Shown here: positions 41,806 to 49,998 of the stretch, one piece after another
Layout of the letters: each line of letters opens with the position of its first letter
Position numbering within the stretch: position 1 is the stretch's first letter
Assembly (NCBI GenBank): GCA_041736465.1
Contig: JBGSTO010000462.1
Coordinates: 62,001 to 126,000 of the forward strand
DNA: 64,000 nt
Direction of reading: 5' to 3'
From: JAJUJL01 sp041736465
GTDB taxonomy: Bacteria; Chloroflexota; Anaerolineae; Anaerolineales; UBA4823
Notes under the pieces: generated by a model
Told to the model about the DNA's origin: nothing
What the model saw: only the letters and a program-made list of their open reading frames with translations
Databases searched by the model: none
Position numbers and translations under genes: made by a program

Positions 41806-43341
41806 ATGAAAGCCAGACTGGCTGTGCTCATCTTGATCGTTTTGCTTGGGGGATTGCTGGCAACCCGGGCATTATCCGCGTGGGAAAACCCTGTAAGAAC
41901 AGATCCGGCTCAAACAACTCCCCCCACCACAGAACCGCTGAGCGTATGCTCGCAGCATGCACCGAAATGCCCATTGGATGCGGCGCGCTGGCCCGGCCCG
42001 GAGGGGGAATGGCAGTACACCGGCAAAAAGTGGACCTGGTACAACCGCACTCCTGGCTACAAAAACCGCCTGATCGTCTGGGAATACAGCCAGCCGTACC
42101 AGGGTGAAACCGAAGCCTATCGCGATCACCGCGAAGACCACTACAGCGACTATACGCGCTCGCCAGACGGCTGGCCTTTTGAGTCTGGACGCGCGGCGCA
42201 GACGTACGACTGGGAGCGCTGGATCGAAGCCGGGGATAATTACCTGATGATGCAGTTTGGTCAGAAATCCGAGGCCGAATCCTACCTGGTGGGCGTAGAC
42301 GGGTGTGAATCCGGGCTGCCTTACCCGGTGGTCGACCAAAGTCATCCCTATTTCTACACGCCCATGTTTACCACGCGCTTTAATACCTGCACCGGAGGGG
42401 GATATGTCGCCGCTCAACTGGTAGAGGTGTGGGGCGAGCCAATGACCGAGCAGCGCCAGGCGCTGTGCGATAACAATTCAAGCGGCATCCCGGCGCGAGC
42501 CAGCAGCACGGGCAACACAATCTGCAAGATCAGCCCGCACGTCGGTGTGGTGTACCAGCGCTACCTGCTGGGACCGGAAGCCCCTGGCGAGCCGGCTGCA
42601 GTGGGCTGTGAAGCGGTGCTGTACGCCTGGGGGTACCAGGAACCGCAATCGCCGACCAGCGGTCAGGACTACCAGGCCTGGTTTCGCAACGGCGAGCTGC
42701 GCTGGACGCGCTGGCACGAGCTGAGCCGGTTCACCGATCCAAACAACCTGCCCGCGCCGGATGATCATGCCTGGTGGAATGAGCAGTGCCAGGATGCCTG
42801 GAAGCAGCAGGCCAACTGGGTGTATACCGGCACCTTCCGCGCCGGGAAGACTGTTTATAAAGACCAGGCAGGTCTGTACCAGCTGGCTGTTGCCCAGATA
42901 GGCTCGCAGGGGGGCGTTTTGACTTACGATAATCTCAACGCCACCTACACCTTCTTGCCGGCGACATTCGCCGCTGAAACTCGCCTGTCGCAGTTCGAAC
43001 TGCGACCCGAAGAGACCCCCTCCACCGGACGGCGCAAATTGATCCGCCCGGCGTTCTGGATTACGGCGGAAGATCCGGCTGCCAAACAGCCGGTCGCTCT
43101 CCCCGGACAGTATGTGGTTGAGTTTCGCTACAGCAGCGAAGAGATTCGAGGGCTGTCTGAGAGAAGCCTGGCGCTGTACTACTGGGATGGCTACCGCTGG
43201 GTGCGCGAGACGACCAGCACGGTAGACCTGCGTGCGAACGTGGTCAAGGCATTACCAACCCGCCTCTCTCTATGGGCGTTGATGGGCAGGGAGATCGAGC
43301 GCAATCCGGGAAACAACCGCGACCGCTTTCGAGAACGCTAG
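41806..43341 (+). CDS. Secreted protein of unknown function
   Basis: 511 residues. A signal peptide (MKARLAVLILIVLLGGLLAT) is followed by a Trp/Tyr-rich extracellular protein with about eight to ten Cys, mostly in the first 330 residues (VCSQHAPKCP, DGCESG, FNTCTGGG), which could form disulfides. The C-terminal 80 residues (YYWDGYRWVRETTSTVDLRA, then LSLWALMG) look like the beta-sandwich seen after adhesion repeats. I do not recognise the family. It stands alone on the plus strand inside the minus-strand glycan cluster. ATG 41806 fits both the signal peptide and the -10 box. Confidence 0.75.
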   Translation: MKARLAVLILIVLLGGLLATRALSAWENPVRTDPAQTTPPTTEPLSVCSQHAPKCPLDAARWPGPEGEWQYTGKKWTWYNRTPGYKNRLIVWEYSQPYQGETEAYRDHREDHYSDYTRSPDGWPFESGRAAQTYDWERWIEAGDNYLMMQFGQKSEAESYLVGVDGCESGLPYPVVDQSHPYFYTPMFTTRFNTCTGGGYVAAQLVEVWGEPMTEQRQALCDNNSSGIPARASSTGNTICKISPHVGVVYQRYLLGPEAPGEPAAVGCEAVLYAWGYQEPQSPTSGQDYQAWFRNGELRWTRWHELSRFTDPNNLPAPDDHAWWNEQCQDAWKQQANWVYTGTFRAGKTVYKDQAGLYQLAVAQIGSQGGVLTYDNLNATYTFLPATFAAETRLSQFELRPEETPSTGRRKLIRPAFWITAEDPAAKQPVALPGQYVVEFRYSSEEIRGLSERSLALYYWDGYRWVRETTSTVDLRANVVKALPTRLSLWALMGREIERNPGNNRDRFRER

Positions 43342-43368
43342 GCAGTTTAGCTGCCGGTGCCGGGCAAA

Positions 43369-44571
43369 TCAGCCAGCCCGGTAAACCTTTTCCAGATCTG
43401 CAGCAAGGTGATCCCAATAATAGTCCTGGACGTTGTCCAATCCCCGGCGGCGCAGCGCTGAGGCCAATTCGGGCTGCGTGAGCACTTGCCCCAGCGCTTT
43501 CGCCAGCGACTCTGGGTCTCCAGGCTGCGCCAGCAAGCCTGCCGGGGGCTCGCCAAGCAGCCGCGCCCGGTCGCCAACATGCGCAGAGACGAAGGGCACC
43601 CCGCAAGCCCAGCTCTCGAACAGCTTGAGAGGCGAGCGACCGCGCGCCGCGGCGTCATCCAGCACCGGATCCACCTGCACATCTGCCAGACGGTAATACA
43701 GGGAGACCTGCTCCGGCGCTACGCGCCCGGTAAAGATCACCGCTTCCGCAATGCCCATCGCCTGCGCCAGAGTTTGAAGGTGGGCAAGATCGTCGCCGCC
43801 GCCAACCAGCAGCAGCACAGCCTGGGGGAGGTTTTGCTTGAGCAAAGCGAAGGCGTGAAACAGCAGCTCCAGCGGATGACCGGGTCTGCTCAGGCTGCCG
43901 ACAAAGCCAACCACCGGGCGCTCCTGCAGCCCCAGATCGCGGCGAAGCGCTTCCAGTTGGGCAGGATCGGGTAAAGGAAAACGCTGGCGCTCGACGCCGT
44001 TTGAGATGTATTCGATCTTGTGCGCCGGAACGCCGCTCTGCAGCAGGCGCTGGCGGGTGAAATGGGTATTGGTGGTGATGAGCTCCACGGCGTACGGCAT
44101 GCGGTTCTCGAACCAGGCGACGGTCTCTCGCTGCCATCCGGCGCTGAAGTGACCTACGCCGGCCTCATCATCGTCGCAGTCCAGAAAAATCCTGCGACCC
44201 CGCAGCAGCCGTCCGGCAAGCCCAGCCAGGCTGTTCATGGGATGGGGCTTGCCGATGTGAATGACATCTGCACTCGCTGTCACGGCTCTCCAGGCGAGCG
44301 CCAGTGTTGCTCGGGCGCTGACCGCCAGCAAAGCCGGTGCAGAATAATACATTTTCTGGTTGCCCTGCTTGCGCACATGCATTGGAGCCACGTAATCCAC
44401 CAGCACACCTTCGCGCATGAAGCGGCGTGGTGAGAGCTGCTGGTAATTTGAATGCAGAGCTGACACCTGCACGCTGTGCCCGCGCTGTGCCAGCTCGCGC
44501 GCCATGGGCCAATAGCGCCCCAGACCGCTGGGGCTTTCCAAATCCTGGGTCAGCAGAAACAAGATACGCAT
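43369..44571 (-). CDS. Family 4 glycosyltransferase
   Basis: 400 residues with the two-Rossmann GT4 layout. The N domain begins MRILFLLTQDLESPSGLGRY. The donor-binding part has VGFVGSLSRPGHPLELLFHA, VLLLVGGGDDL and SPLKLFESWACGVPFVS (the EX7E-like loop). It transfers a sugar from a nucleotide donor to a glycan or lipid on the inner face of the membrane. It starts one base after the previous gene's stop. ATG 44571 is chosen; the longer frame adds only residues read from the neighbour. Confidence 0.9.
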   Translation of the reverse strand: MRILFLLTQDLESPSGLGRYWPMARELAQRGHSVQVSALHSNYQQLSPRRFMREGVLVDYVAPMHVRKQGNQKMYYSAPALLAVSARATLALAWRAVTASADVIHIGKPHPMNSLAGLAGRLLRGRRIFLDCDDDEAGVGHFSAGWQRETVAWFENRMPYAVELITTNTHFTRQRLLQSGVPAHKIEYISNGVERQRFPLPDPAQLEALRRDLGLQERPVVGFVGSLSRPGHPLELLFHAFALLKQNLPQAVLLLVGGGDDLAHLQTLAQAMGIAEAVIFTGRVAPEQVSLYYRLADVQVDPVLDDAAARGRSPLKLFESWACGVPFVSAHVGDRARLLGEPPAGLLAQPGDPESLAKALGQVLTQPELASALRRRGLDNVQDYYWDHLAADLEKVYRAG

Positions 44572-44572
44572 C

Positions 44573-45718
44573 TTAAGGCTTCCGCAGCAGCTCGCGCAGG
44601 ATCTGCGCAAAGCTCTGCCCGATGACGGTGGGGTTGAAGTGCGCCTCGAACAGCTTGCGACCGGCAGCTCCCAGCCTGGCGCGCAGCGCCGGGTCGTTTT
44701 GCAGGTTCAGTATCGCCTGCGCCAGCCCCTGGGGATCGGCGCGCTCCACCAGCAGCAGGTTTTCGCCGGATTTCAACAGCGGCGGGAGGGCGGGTGTGCG
44801 GGCGCTGATCACCGCTTTCTGCATGGCAAAACCTTCGTAGATCTTGTTGTTGTTGGTCAGGCTCAACTGAACTGATTGGCTGAAAGCGCCCAGCACGATC
44901 GCGGAGGCGGCAATGTGCTTTGCCAGCTCATCCCGCTCCAGCCAGTCGATGAACGTTACGTTTGTCAGACCATACTGCTGCGCCAGCGCCTGCGCGGCGG
45001 GGCGCGTTGGCCCCTCGCCGATCATCTCGAAGCGCAGCCCGTTTTCAGCGCGCAGCAAATTTGCGGCTTCGATGATCGTCTCAACCCCGTGGTTGGGGAT
45101 ATAGCCGCCGTAGTAGATCGCAGTCAGTGGCTGAGCCTCTTCGATTTCCGGCAGTGGGCGGAAGTAGCGGTCGTCAGCGCCGATCACCACGGTGCGAAAA
45201 CGGGAGGCATCCACCTGATATTCTTTCTCGAACCAGGCGATGAACTGCGGGGTGTCCAGGATCAGCAAGTCCGGCAGGTGCAGCGCCAGTCCTTCCAACC
45301 AGCGCAGTAAGGAAATCGTGAAGGGGCTGCGCTTTTGCAGGCCTCGCTCTGCGCTCATCAGGTACACGGAATTGAGTACGTCCCAAACCAGTGGTTTACG
45401 CCTCAGCCGGGTGAGAAACCATGCCAGGAAAACATCATAATGGCCTGGGAATCCGGCAACCATCACATCGAAATCCGGCAGGCGGGCAAAATCTGCGATC
45501 AAACCGGTGTAGGCGCGCAGCAGCCGCAGCAAGAAGGCGGGGCTGCGCCATCCGCCGCCTGCCAGGCGCAGGCGATCGTTTGTGCCCTGCCACAGCCGGC
45601 GATGGCACAGGGTTACGTCGAGGCCGGCGCGGCGCAGGCCTTCGATCAACAGCTGGTTGCGAGCATACTCCTCTCTGAAGGTGCCGAAATATACCACCCG
45701 CAGTGCGCCGGATTTCAT
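44573..45718 (-). CDS. Family 4 glycosyltransferase
   Basis: 381 residues. The N-terminal domain has RVVYFGTFREEYARN. The C domain has YYGGYIPNHGVETIIEAANL, FEMIGEGPTR, and NNNKIYEGFAMQKAVISA with the nucleotide-contact Glu. It is a distant paralog of the following GT4 enzyme. ATG at 45718 overlaps the stop of the membrane glycosyltransferase gene as ATGA. Confidence 0.88.
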   Translation of the reverse strand: MKSGALRVVYFGTFREEYARNQLLIEGLRRAGLDVTLCHRRLWQGTNDRLRLAGGGWRSPAFLLRLLRAYTGLIADFARLPDFDVMVAGFPGHYDVFLAWFLTRLRRKPLVWDVLNSVYLMSAERGLQKRSPFTISLLRWLEGLALHLPDLLILDTPQFIAWFEKEYQVDASRFRTVVIGADDRYFRPLPEIEEAQPLTAIYYGGYIPNHGVETIIEAANLLRAENGLRFEMIGEGPTRPAAQALAQQYGLTNVTFIDWLERDELAKHIAASAIVLGAFSQSVQLSLTNNNKIYEGFAMQKAVISARTPALPPLLKSGENLLLVERADPQGLAQAILNLQNDPALRARLGAAGRKLFEAHFNPTVIGQSFAQILRELLRKP

Positions 45719-48213
45719 TCCACCACCTCGAAGATCCATATCCGGTCCTGGCGGTAGAGTAAGCGGTAATGCGAGCTGTTTGCCAGCGCCGCCGGATCGA
45801 GCAGGGGTGGGTAGGGGTTGTTCAATGCGCCCTGACGCTGCCCGATGAAGAGGTGGGTTATGCCCCGCCGGGTCAATTCCTGCTGTACTGCTGGAATATC
45901 TAATCCGGATCCTTGAATGACCTCAACCAGCTGGTTCACGGTTTGCCGGTAGCCGGGATAGGGTTCGTCTTCGATGGCGTAATTCAGCGGGGGCAGGGTG
46001 GTGGTTCGCCCTGCCAGGAGCGGCAGCCACCAGCCGGCGTCGGCGCCTACGATCGAGGTATCGTAAAAGGCGGGGAATGCGTTCACCAGCAGGTGCGCCT
46101 GTTGGGGCAGGTTTGTGCGCAGCCATGCCGCAGCGCGCAGGTCGGGGTGCGTCACCAGCGCAAACTGGGTGGGGCGTACGTCATCGATGCGGGCGAGCAG
46201 CCCCAGACCTGCCGCAGCCAGCGCGGCAATCACGAGCACCGCTCGCAGCACAACCAGGCGCCTGCCGGGCTGATTTGACCAGCCACTCTCCAGCCAGTGC
46301 ACCAGGCTGCCCAGCCAGGCTCCGCCCACGATCCCCAGGGGAATGTAGGCGGCGATGAACGTGGTGTAAGCGCCAATGATGCCTGATCCGGGAAGCGCCA
46401 ACCACTGCGGGTTGGCGACCAGCACCGCCAGCACGAGCCAGCCAAGCAGCGGGATAAACAGATCTCTGCGCCGCCAGGCAGCCCATCCGGACGAGAGCAA
46501 TAACAGCAGCCACAGCCAGATGGGAAGGTACTCTTTCAGGCTGCCCGCAAGATTGACTTCGCCTACTGCCTGGCGCACCTGGTTGAGCGGGGTGGAGATC
46601 TGCTGCACGAACATGGACGACAGCTGGCTGCCGGTGGAATTGGTAAACCACGGCAGGTACAGGATGATGCCGGTGAGGCCAGCCGCAGCGAGCCACCCAT
46701 AGCGCCGCAGCCGATTTGGCTGGTGCAGACTGAGCAGGCTGTGGGTGATTGGGTAGAGCGCTGCCAGGATCAAGATGCGCACATGCGTCAATGCCAGGCC
46801 TGCCGACACCAACGCCAGCAGCAGGGACAGGCGCCAGCCGGGGAGCGGGTGATCCTTCTCCTCGCTCCTCGCCAGCAAAGCCATGCACAACCACAGGAAG
46901 GCCGGTAAGATCACCTGCCCCGCCAGCTGCGTGTAGCGTCCCCAGTTGGTGTAGAAGGCGGGCATGGGTGACAGCAGTCCCACCAGGAGCAGCACAGCCG
47001 GCGCAGCCCAGGCCGTGCGCCCGAGCCTGTCTGCCAGCGGCACAAGCGCCAGGACAGCCAGTACACCGGCTGCCTGCCCGGCCCACAAAACCGCCTGCGG
47101 TGCGGGCAGACCGGAAATCCAGCTCAACACAGCGGCAAAGCTGTGAAAGCCGAAGTGATAGGTGAAAGCGGGCAGCTCGGTATATGGCTCCCAGGATTGG
47201 AACAGTCCGCCGTGATCGAGCAGCAGCTGCGTAATCACGCTGTGCTGGTAAGAATCGCCCCACATCGGTGCCGGCAAGCCAAGCACTGCCGCAGCACGGG
47301 CGACGGCGACGAGGAGCAGCAGGATGAGCGCCAGGCCGCCGGGCAGATCCACGCGGAGATGCAGCGACTTGCGCCGCAGGAGCAGGTAGATGGCTGCCGC
47401 GGTGGTGGGGATCCAGGCGAGCAGCGCGCCGGGTTTCCAGCCAACGACCCAGCTCCACTGCAGCAGCAATGGGTAGAGGGCAAACCCTGCGCCGGCAGCC
47501 AGGCCCAGCCGGACGGTAAAATCGACCGGCTGGAGGCCGGTCGGCAGCAAATCCATCAGTGCCCAGCCCGGGAGGAGCACCAGCAGCAGCCCCAGACCGA
47601 TCCAGCCCAGCCCGTTGGCAAGGGCGAGAGCGTAGCCGAGGGCAGCCCTGGTGCGATCATACGACAGGTGGAAGGCTAACTGCGCATTTTCAGGCCGCTC
47701 GTTGAGATACAGTGCACCGTCCAGGTAGGAGTCCGCCGGACCGGTGCTGATCTCCAGCTCGCTGCCGTCAGGTGCTGCCAATTCGATTTCAAGATAATAA
47801 TCGATGTTCGAAGATGCCCGGAGCGGGGTGAAAGTGAACGGCACATATCCCGGCTGGGAGGCAGCGGAGAGATCCACTACGGCGCTTGCCAGCGGCTGTC
47901 CGGCTGCCGGGCTGCCCAGGGGCGGAAGATCAGCGGGTATGCCGTACAGGCGCAGCGCCAGCTGACCCTGATCGAGCAGATGGCTGGGCAGGTGGACGGA
48001 TACCGTTTGCAGCCCATCAAACCGGGCAGTAAACGTTTGGCCTAGTTTACCGCCCGGCGCTAAGCTGTAGGATGTGGTGCGTTGGGTTTGATCTAGCTGA
48101 GAAATAACGCCGCTATTGGAAAGCGAGGCACACCCCGCCAGGAACAGGACGGCTGCCAGGGGAAGGATCCAGAAGGCCAGACGAGGACTAAATTTTGCGA
48201 ACGGCGCGCTCAT
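45715..48213 (-). CDS. GT-C-like polytopic membrane protein with lipoprotein-like N terminus
   Basis: 832 residues. The first helix ends in LFLAGC, a lipobox-like motif, and is followed by an exported beta domain (about 30-185) and about twelve membrane helices. The loop GLPAPMWGDSYQHSVI after an early helix has the acidic/His features of GT-C or ArnT/PMT-type transferases, and a soluble C-terminal domain follows the last helix. It probably transfers sugar from a lipid donor on the outer face of the membrane. The polytopic protein with an apparent lipobox is unusual. The start overlaps the GT2 stop (ATGA). Confidence 0.78.
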   Translation of the reverse strand: MSAPFAKFSPRLAFWILPLAAVLFLAGCASLSNSGVISQLDQTQRTTSYSLAPGGKLGQTFTARFDGLQTVSVHLPSHLLDQGQLALRLYGIPADLPPLGSPAAGQPLASAVVDLSAASQPGYVPFTFTPLRASSNIDYYLEIELAAPDGSELEISTGPADSYLDGALYLNERPENAQLAFHLSYDRTRAALGYALALANGLGWIGLGLLLVLLPGWALMDLLPTGLQPVDFTVRLGLAAGAGFALYPLLLQWSWVVGWKPGALLAWIPTTAAAIYLLLRRKSLHLRVDLPGGLALILLLLVAVARAAAVLGLPAPMWGDSYQHSVITQLLLDHGGLFQSWEPYTELPAFTYHFGFHSFAAVLSWISGLPAPQAVLWAGQAAGVLAVLALVPLADRLGRTAWAAPAVLLLVGLLSPMPAFYTNWGRYTQLAGQVILPAFLWLCMALLARSEEKDHPLPGWRLSLLLALVSAGLALTHVRILILAALYPITHSLLSLHQPNRLRRYGWLAAAGLTGIILYLPWFTNSTGSQLSSMFVQQISTPLNQVRQAVGEVNLAGSLKEYLPIWLWLLLLLSSGWAAWRRRDLFIPLLGWLVLAVLVANPQWLALPGSGIIGAYTTFIAAYIPLGIVGGAWLGSLVHWLESGWSNQPGRRLVVLRAVLVIAALAAAGLGLLARIDDVRPTQFALVTHPDLRAAAWLRTNLPQQAHLLVNAFPAFYDTSIVGADAGWWLPLLAGRTTTLPPLNYAIEDEPYPGYRQTVNQLVEVIQGSGLDIPAVQQELTRRGITHLFIGQRQGALNNPYPPLLDPAALANSSHYRLLYRQDRIWIFEVVE

Positions 48214-49220
48214 GGAGGCGAATCGGCTGGCGGGTGGGCGCACCGAGGCTGTTCATCGGGGGAAGATTTGGTTTCCTCTTGTTCCAGTTCCATGCGCCGG
48301 AGCCGGAAAAGCAGCTCTTCCAGGATCTTGCGATTGAATCCTACCAGGTCTGCCAGCAGCCCGATCAGCAGCACCTGGAAGCCGACGATCATCAGGGCAG
48401 CTGAAAAGATGACCGACTGAACCAGACCGCTGCCTTGCTGAACAACGTAATTGAGATACAGGAAGCGCACCCCCAGGGCAAGGCCGCCCAGGATGAGCAG
48501 CAGGCCCAGCAGCGTGAACACACGCAGAGGGCGGTACATGGTATAGGCGCGCAGGATGGTGGCAGATGATGAAGCCAGGTAGTGGGGAATGCTGCGCATC
48601 AAGCGCGAAGGGCGTGTCTGCGGGTTGGTGCGCACCGGTACGTACTCGACCGCCATGCGCCGGGCGCCTGCCTGGATGAGCGTTTCCAGCGTGTAAGAAT
48701 ATTCGCTCAGCACCAGGGTGCGCAGCGCCGCCTGGCGGCTGAGGGCGCGAAATCCACTGGTTGCATCGGGGGTGTCGACGCCTGAGGCGCGCGAGATGAC
48801 CCAGCTTCCCAGCCGCTGAAGCTGGCGTTTGAGCGGCGAAAAGGCTGGCAGGGTAGCAACCCTGCGATCTCCCACCACCAGATCGGCTCTGCCGGCAAGG
48901 ATCGGTTCCAGCAGTAAATGGATATCCTCCGCCTGGTACTGGTTATCGGCGTCGGTATTGACGATAATGTCGGCGCCGTGGTACAGGCAGGCTTCCAGAC
49001 CGGCGGTGAATCCAGCCGCCAGGCCGATATTGCGCGGCAAGCGCACCACATGGTGGGCGCCGTGCTGCTGCGCAACGTCTGCAGTGCCATCCTGAGAGCC
49101 GTCGTCGATCACCAGGTATTCGATTTCATCCACGCCCGGTAAACTGCGCGGCAGAGCCTGCAAGGTCTGCGGCAGGGTTTTAGCTTCGTTATAACAGGGA
49201 ATTTGAATGATTAACTTCAC
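48210..49220 (-). CDS. Family 2 glycosyltransferase, dolichol-phosphate-mannose-synthase-like
   Basis: 336 residues. A GT2 catalytic domain (1-225) has IIQIPCYNEAKTLPQTL, IDDGSQDGTADVA and NTDADNQY (the DxD metal site). Two membrane helices follow (about 245-310), and then a charged tail. It makes polyprenyl-phosphate-linked sugars or adds a sugar to a lipid carrier, which suits the adjacent GT-C-like protein that would use such a donor. GTG at 49220 starts the first beta strand; no strong ribosome site is seen. Confidence 0.88.
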   Translation of the reverse strand: MKLIIQIPCYNEAKTLPQTLQALPRSLPGVDEIEYLVIDDGSQDGTADVAQQHGAHHVVRLPRNIGLAAGFTAGLEACLYHGADIIVNTDADNQYQAEDIHLLLEPILAGRADLVVGDRRVATLPAFSPLKRQLQRLGSWVISRASGVDTPDATSGFRALSRQAALRTLVLSEYSYTLETLIQAGARRMAVEYVPVRTNPQTRPSRLMRSIPHYLASSSATILRAYTMYRPLRVFTLLGLLLILGGLALGVRFLYLNYVVQQGSGLVQSVIFSAALMIVGFQVLLIGLLADLVGFNRKILEELLFRLRRMELEQEETKSSPDEQPRCAHPPADSPP

Positions 49221-49267
49221 GCGGGATAATCCGGTTTGAGTCTTCAGTGGAAGTATACCATGCAGGC

Positions 49268-49304
49268 CAAAAATGAAGAGCGCCCGCTGGTAAGACGGGC
49301 GCTC
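49268..49304 (-). terminator. Rho-independent terminator after the CDGSH gene
   Basis: Perfect stem GAGCGCCCG/CGGGCGCTC (arms 49278-49286 and 49296-49304) followed on the minus strand by TTCATTTTT. It separates the CDGSH gene from the glycan cluster. Confidence 0.85.
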
Positions 49305-49317
49305 GCTGGGGTTGGGC

Positions 49318-49971
49318 TTATTCGGTGCTGAAACCGTTGGTGCGGTGGGTGCCGTCGCAGAAAGGTTTGCTGGACGATCCCCCGCAGCGGCACAAAGTCG
49401 CACGCTGGCCGCGAAAGCGCAGCCTGCCTGAAGAGTCATAGATCGAAATTATACCGGTCAGACGAAGGGGGCCGTTGGTATCGGCCAGGATCTCCAGGCT
49501 GCTGGCGACATCCATGGGGATGTCTTCACTCTTGCGCTCGGCAACATCCCCGGGATCGGAAAATCCGTTGGACAGATGAGCGTTATCGCAGTATGGTTTA
49601 TTCCGGGAGCTGCCGCAGCGGCACAGCGCCATTCGAACATCATGAATGTCGATGCGCCCGTCCGGGTTTGTGATGTGGATGCGACCGCGCACGAAATACG
49701 GCCCATCCGCCTGAACGGAAATGGAATTGTGGGCATCCGGCTGCTCCTGCGGGCCGCCGTCCAAGCGCTGGTAATGCAGCGCTCCCGAAGGGCAGGTGTG
49801 AATCACCGCGGAAACCTCATCGGCGGAAGCCTGGTCTGGCGTGATCCACGGGCGGCGCTGTGAATTGAATACGGCTGGCGATCCGCGCAGGCAGTTGGCA
49901 GTGTGGATACAGCGCCGTCCGTTAAAGGTTACATCAATATCGGGACTGCTGTAGTGTTTTTCATCCGTCAT
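49318..49971 (-). CDS. Ferredoxin-like / double CDGSH iron-sulfur protein
   Basis: 217 residues. The N-terminal domain (about 10-70) resembles the divergent single-cluster ferredoxin Fer4_19, with Cys21, Cys27 and Cys60 (HTANCLRG, HTCPSGAL). Two CDGSH domains follow: C117-x-C119, C128, H132 and C194-x-C196, C205, H209, each the 3Cys-1His site of a 2Fe-2S cluster (mitoNEET type). It probably acts in electron transfer or iron-sulfur handling in the cytoplasm. AGGAGG precedes the ATG on the minus strand. Confidence 0.9.
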   Translation of the reverse strand: MTDEKHYSSPDIDVTFNGRRCIHTANCLRGSPAVFNSQRRPWITPDQASADEVSAVIHTCPSGALHYQRLDGGPQEQPDAHNSISVQADGPYFVRGRIHITNPDGRIDIHDVRMALCRCGSSRNKPYCDNAHLSNGFSDPGDVAERKSEDIPMDVASSLEILADTNGPLRLTGIISIYDSSGRLRFRGQRATLCRCGGSSSKPFCDGTHRTNGFSTE

Positions 49972-49998
49972 CTTTTCCTCCTTGAATATTTCCAGCCA

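Noticed and set aside
46181..47458. Open minus-strand frame of 425 codons inside the GT-C-like gene
   Set aside because: Same strand, other frame; composition is Arg/Gly/Pro-rich with no hydrophobic pattern, while the GT-C frame has clear helices.
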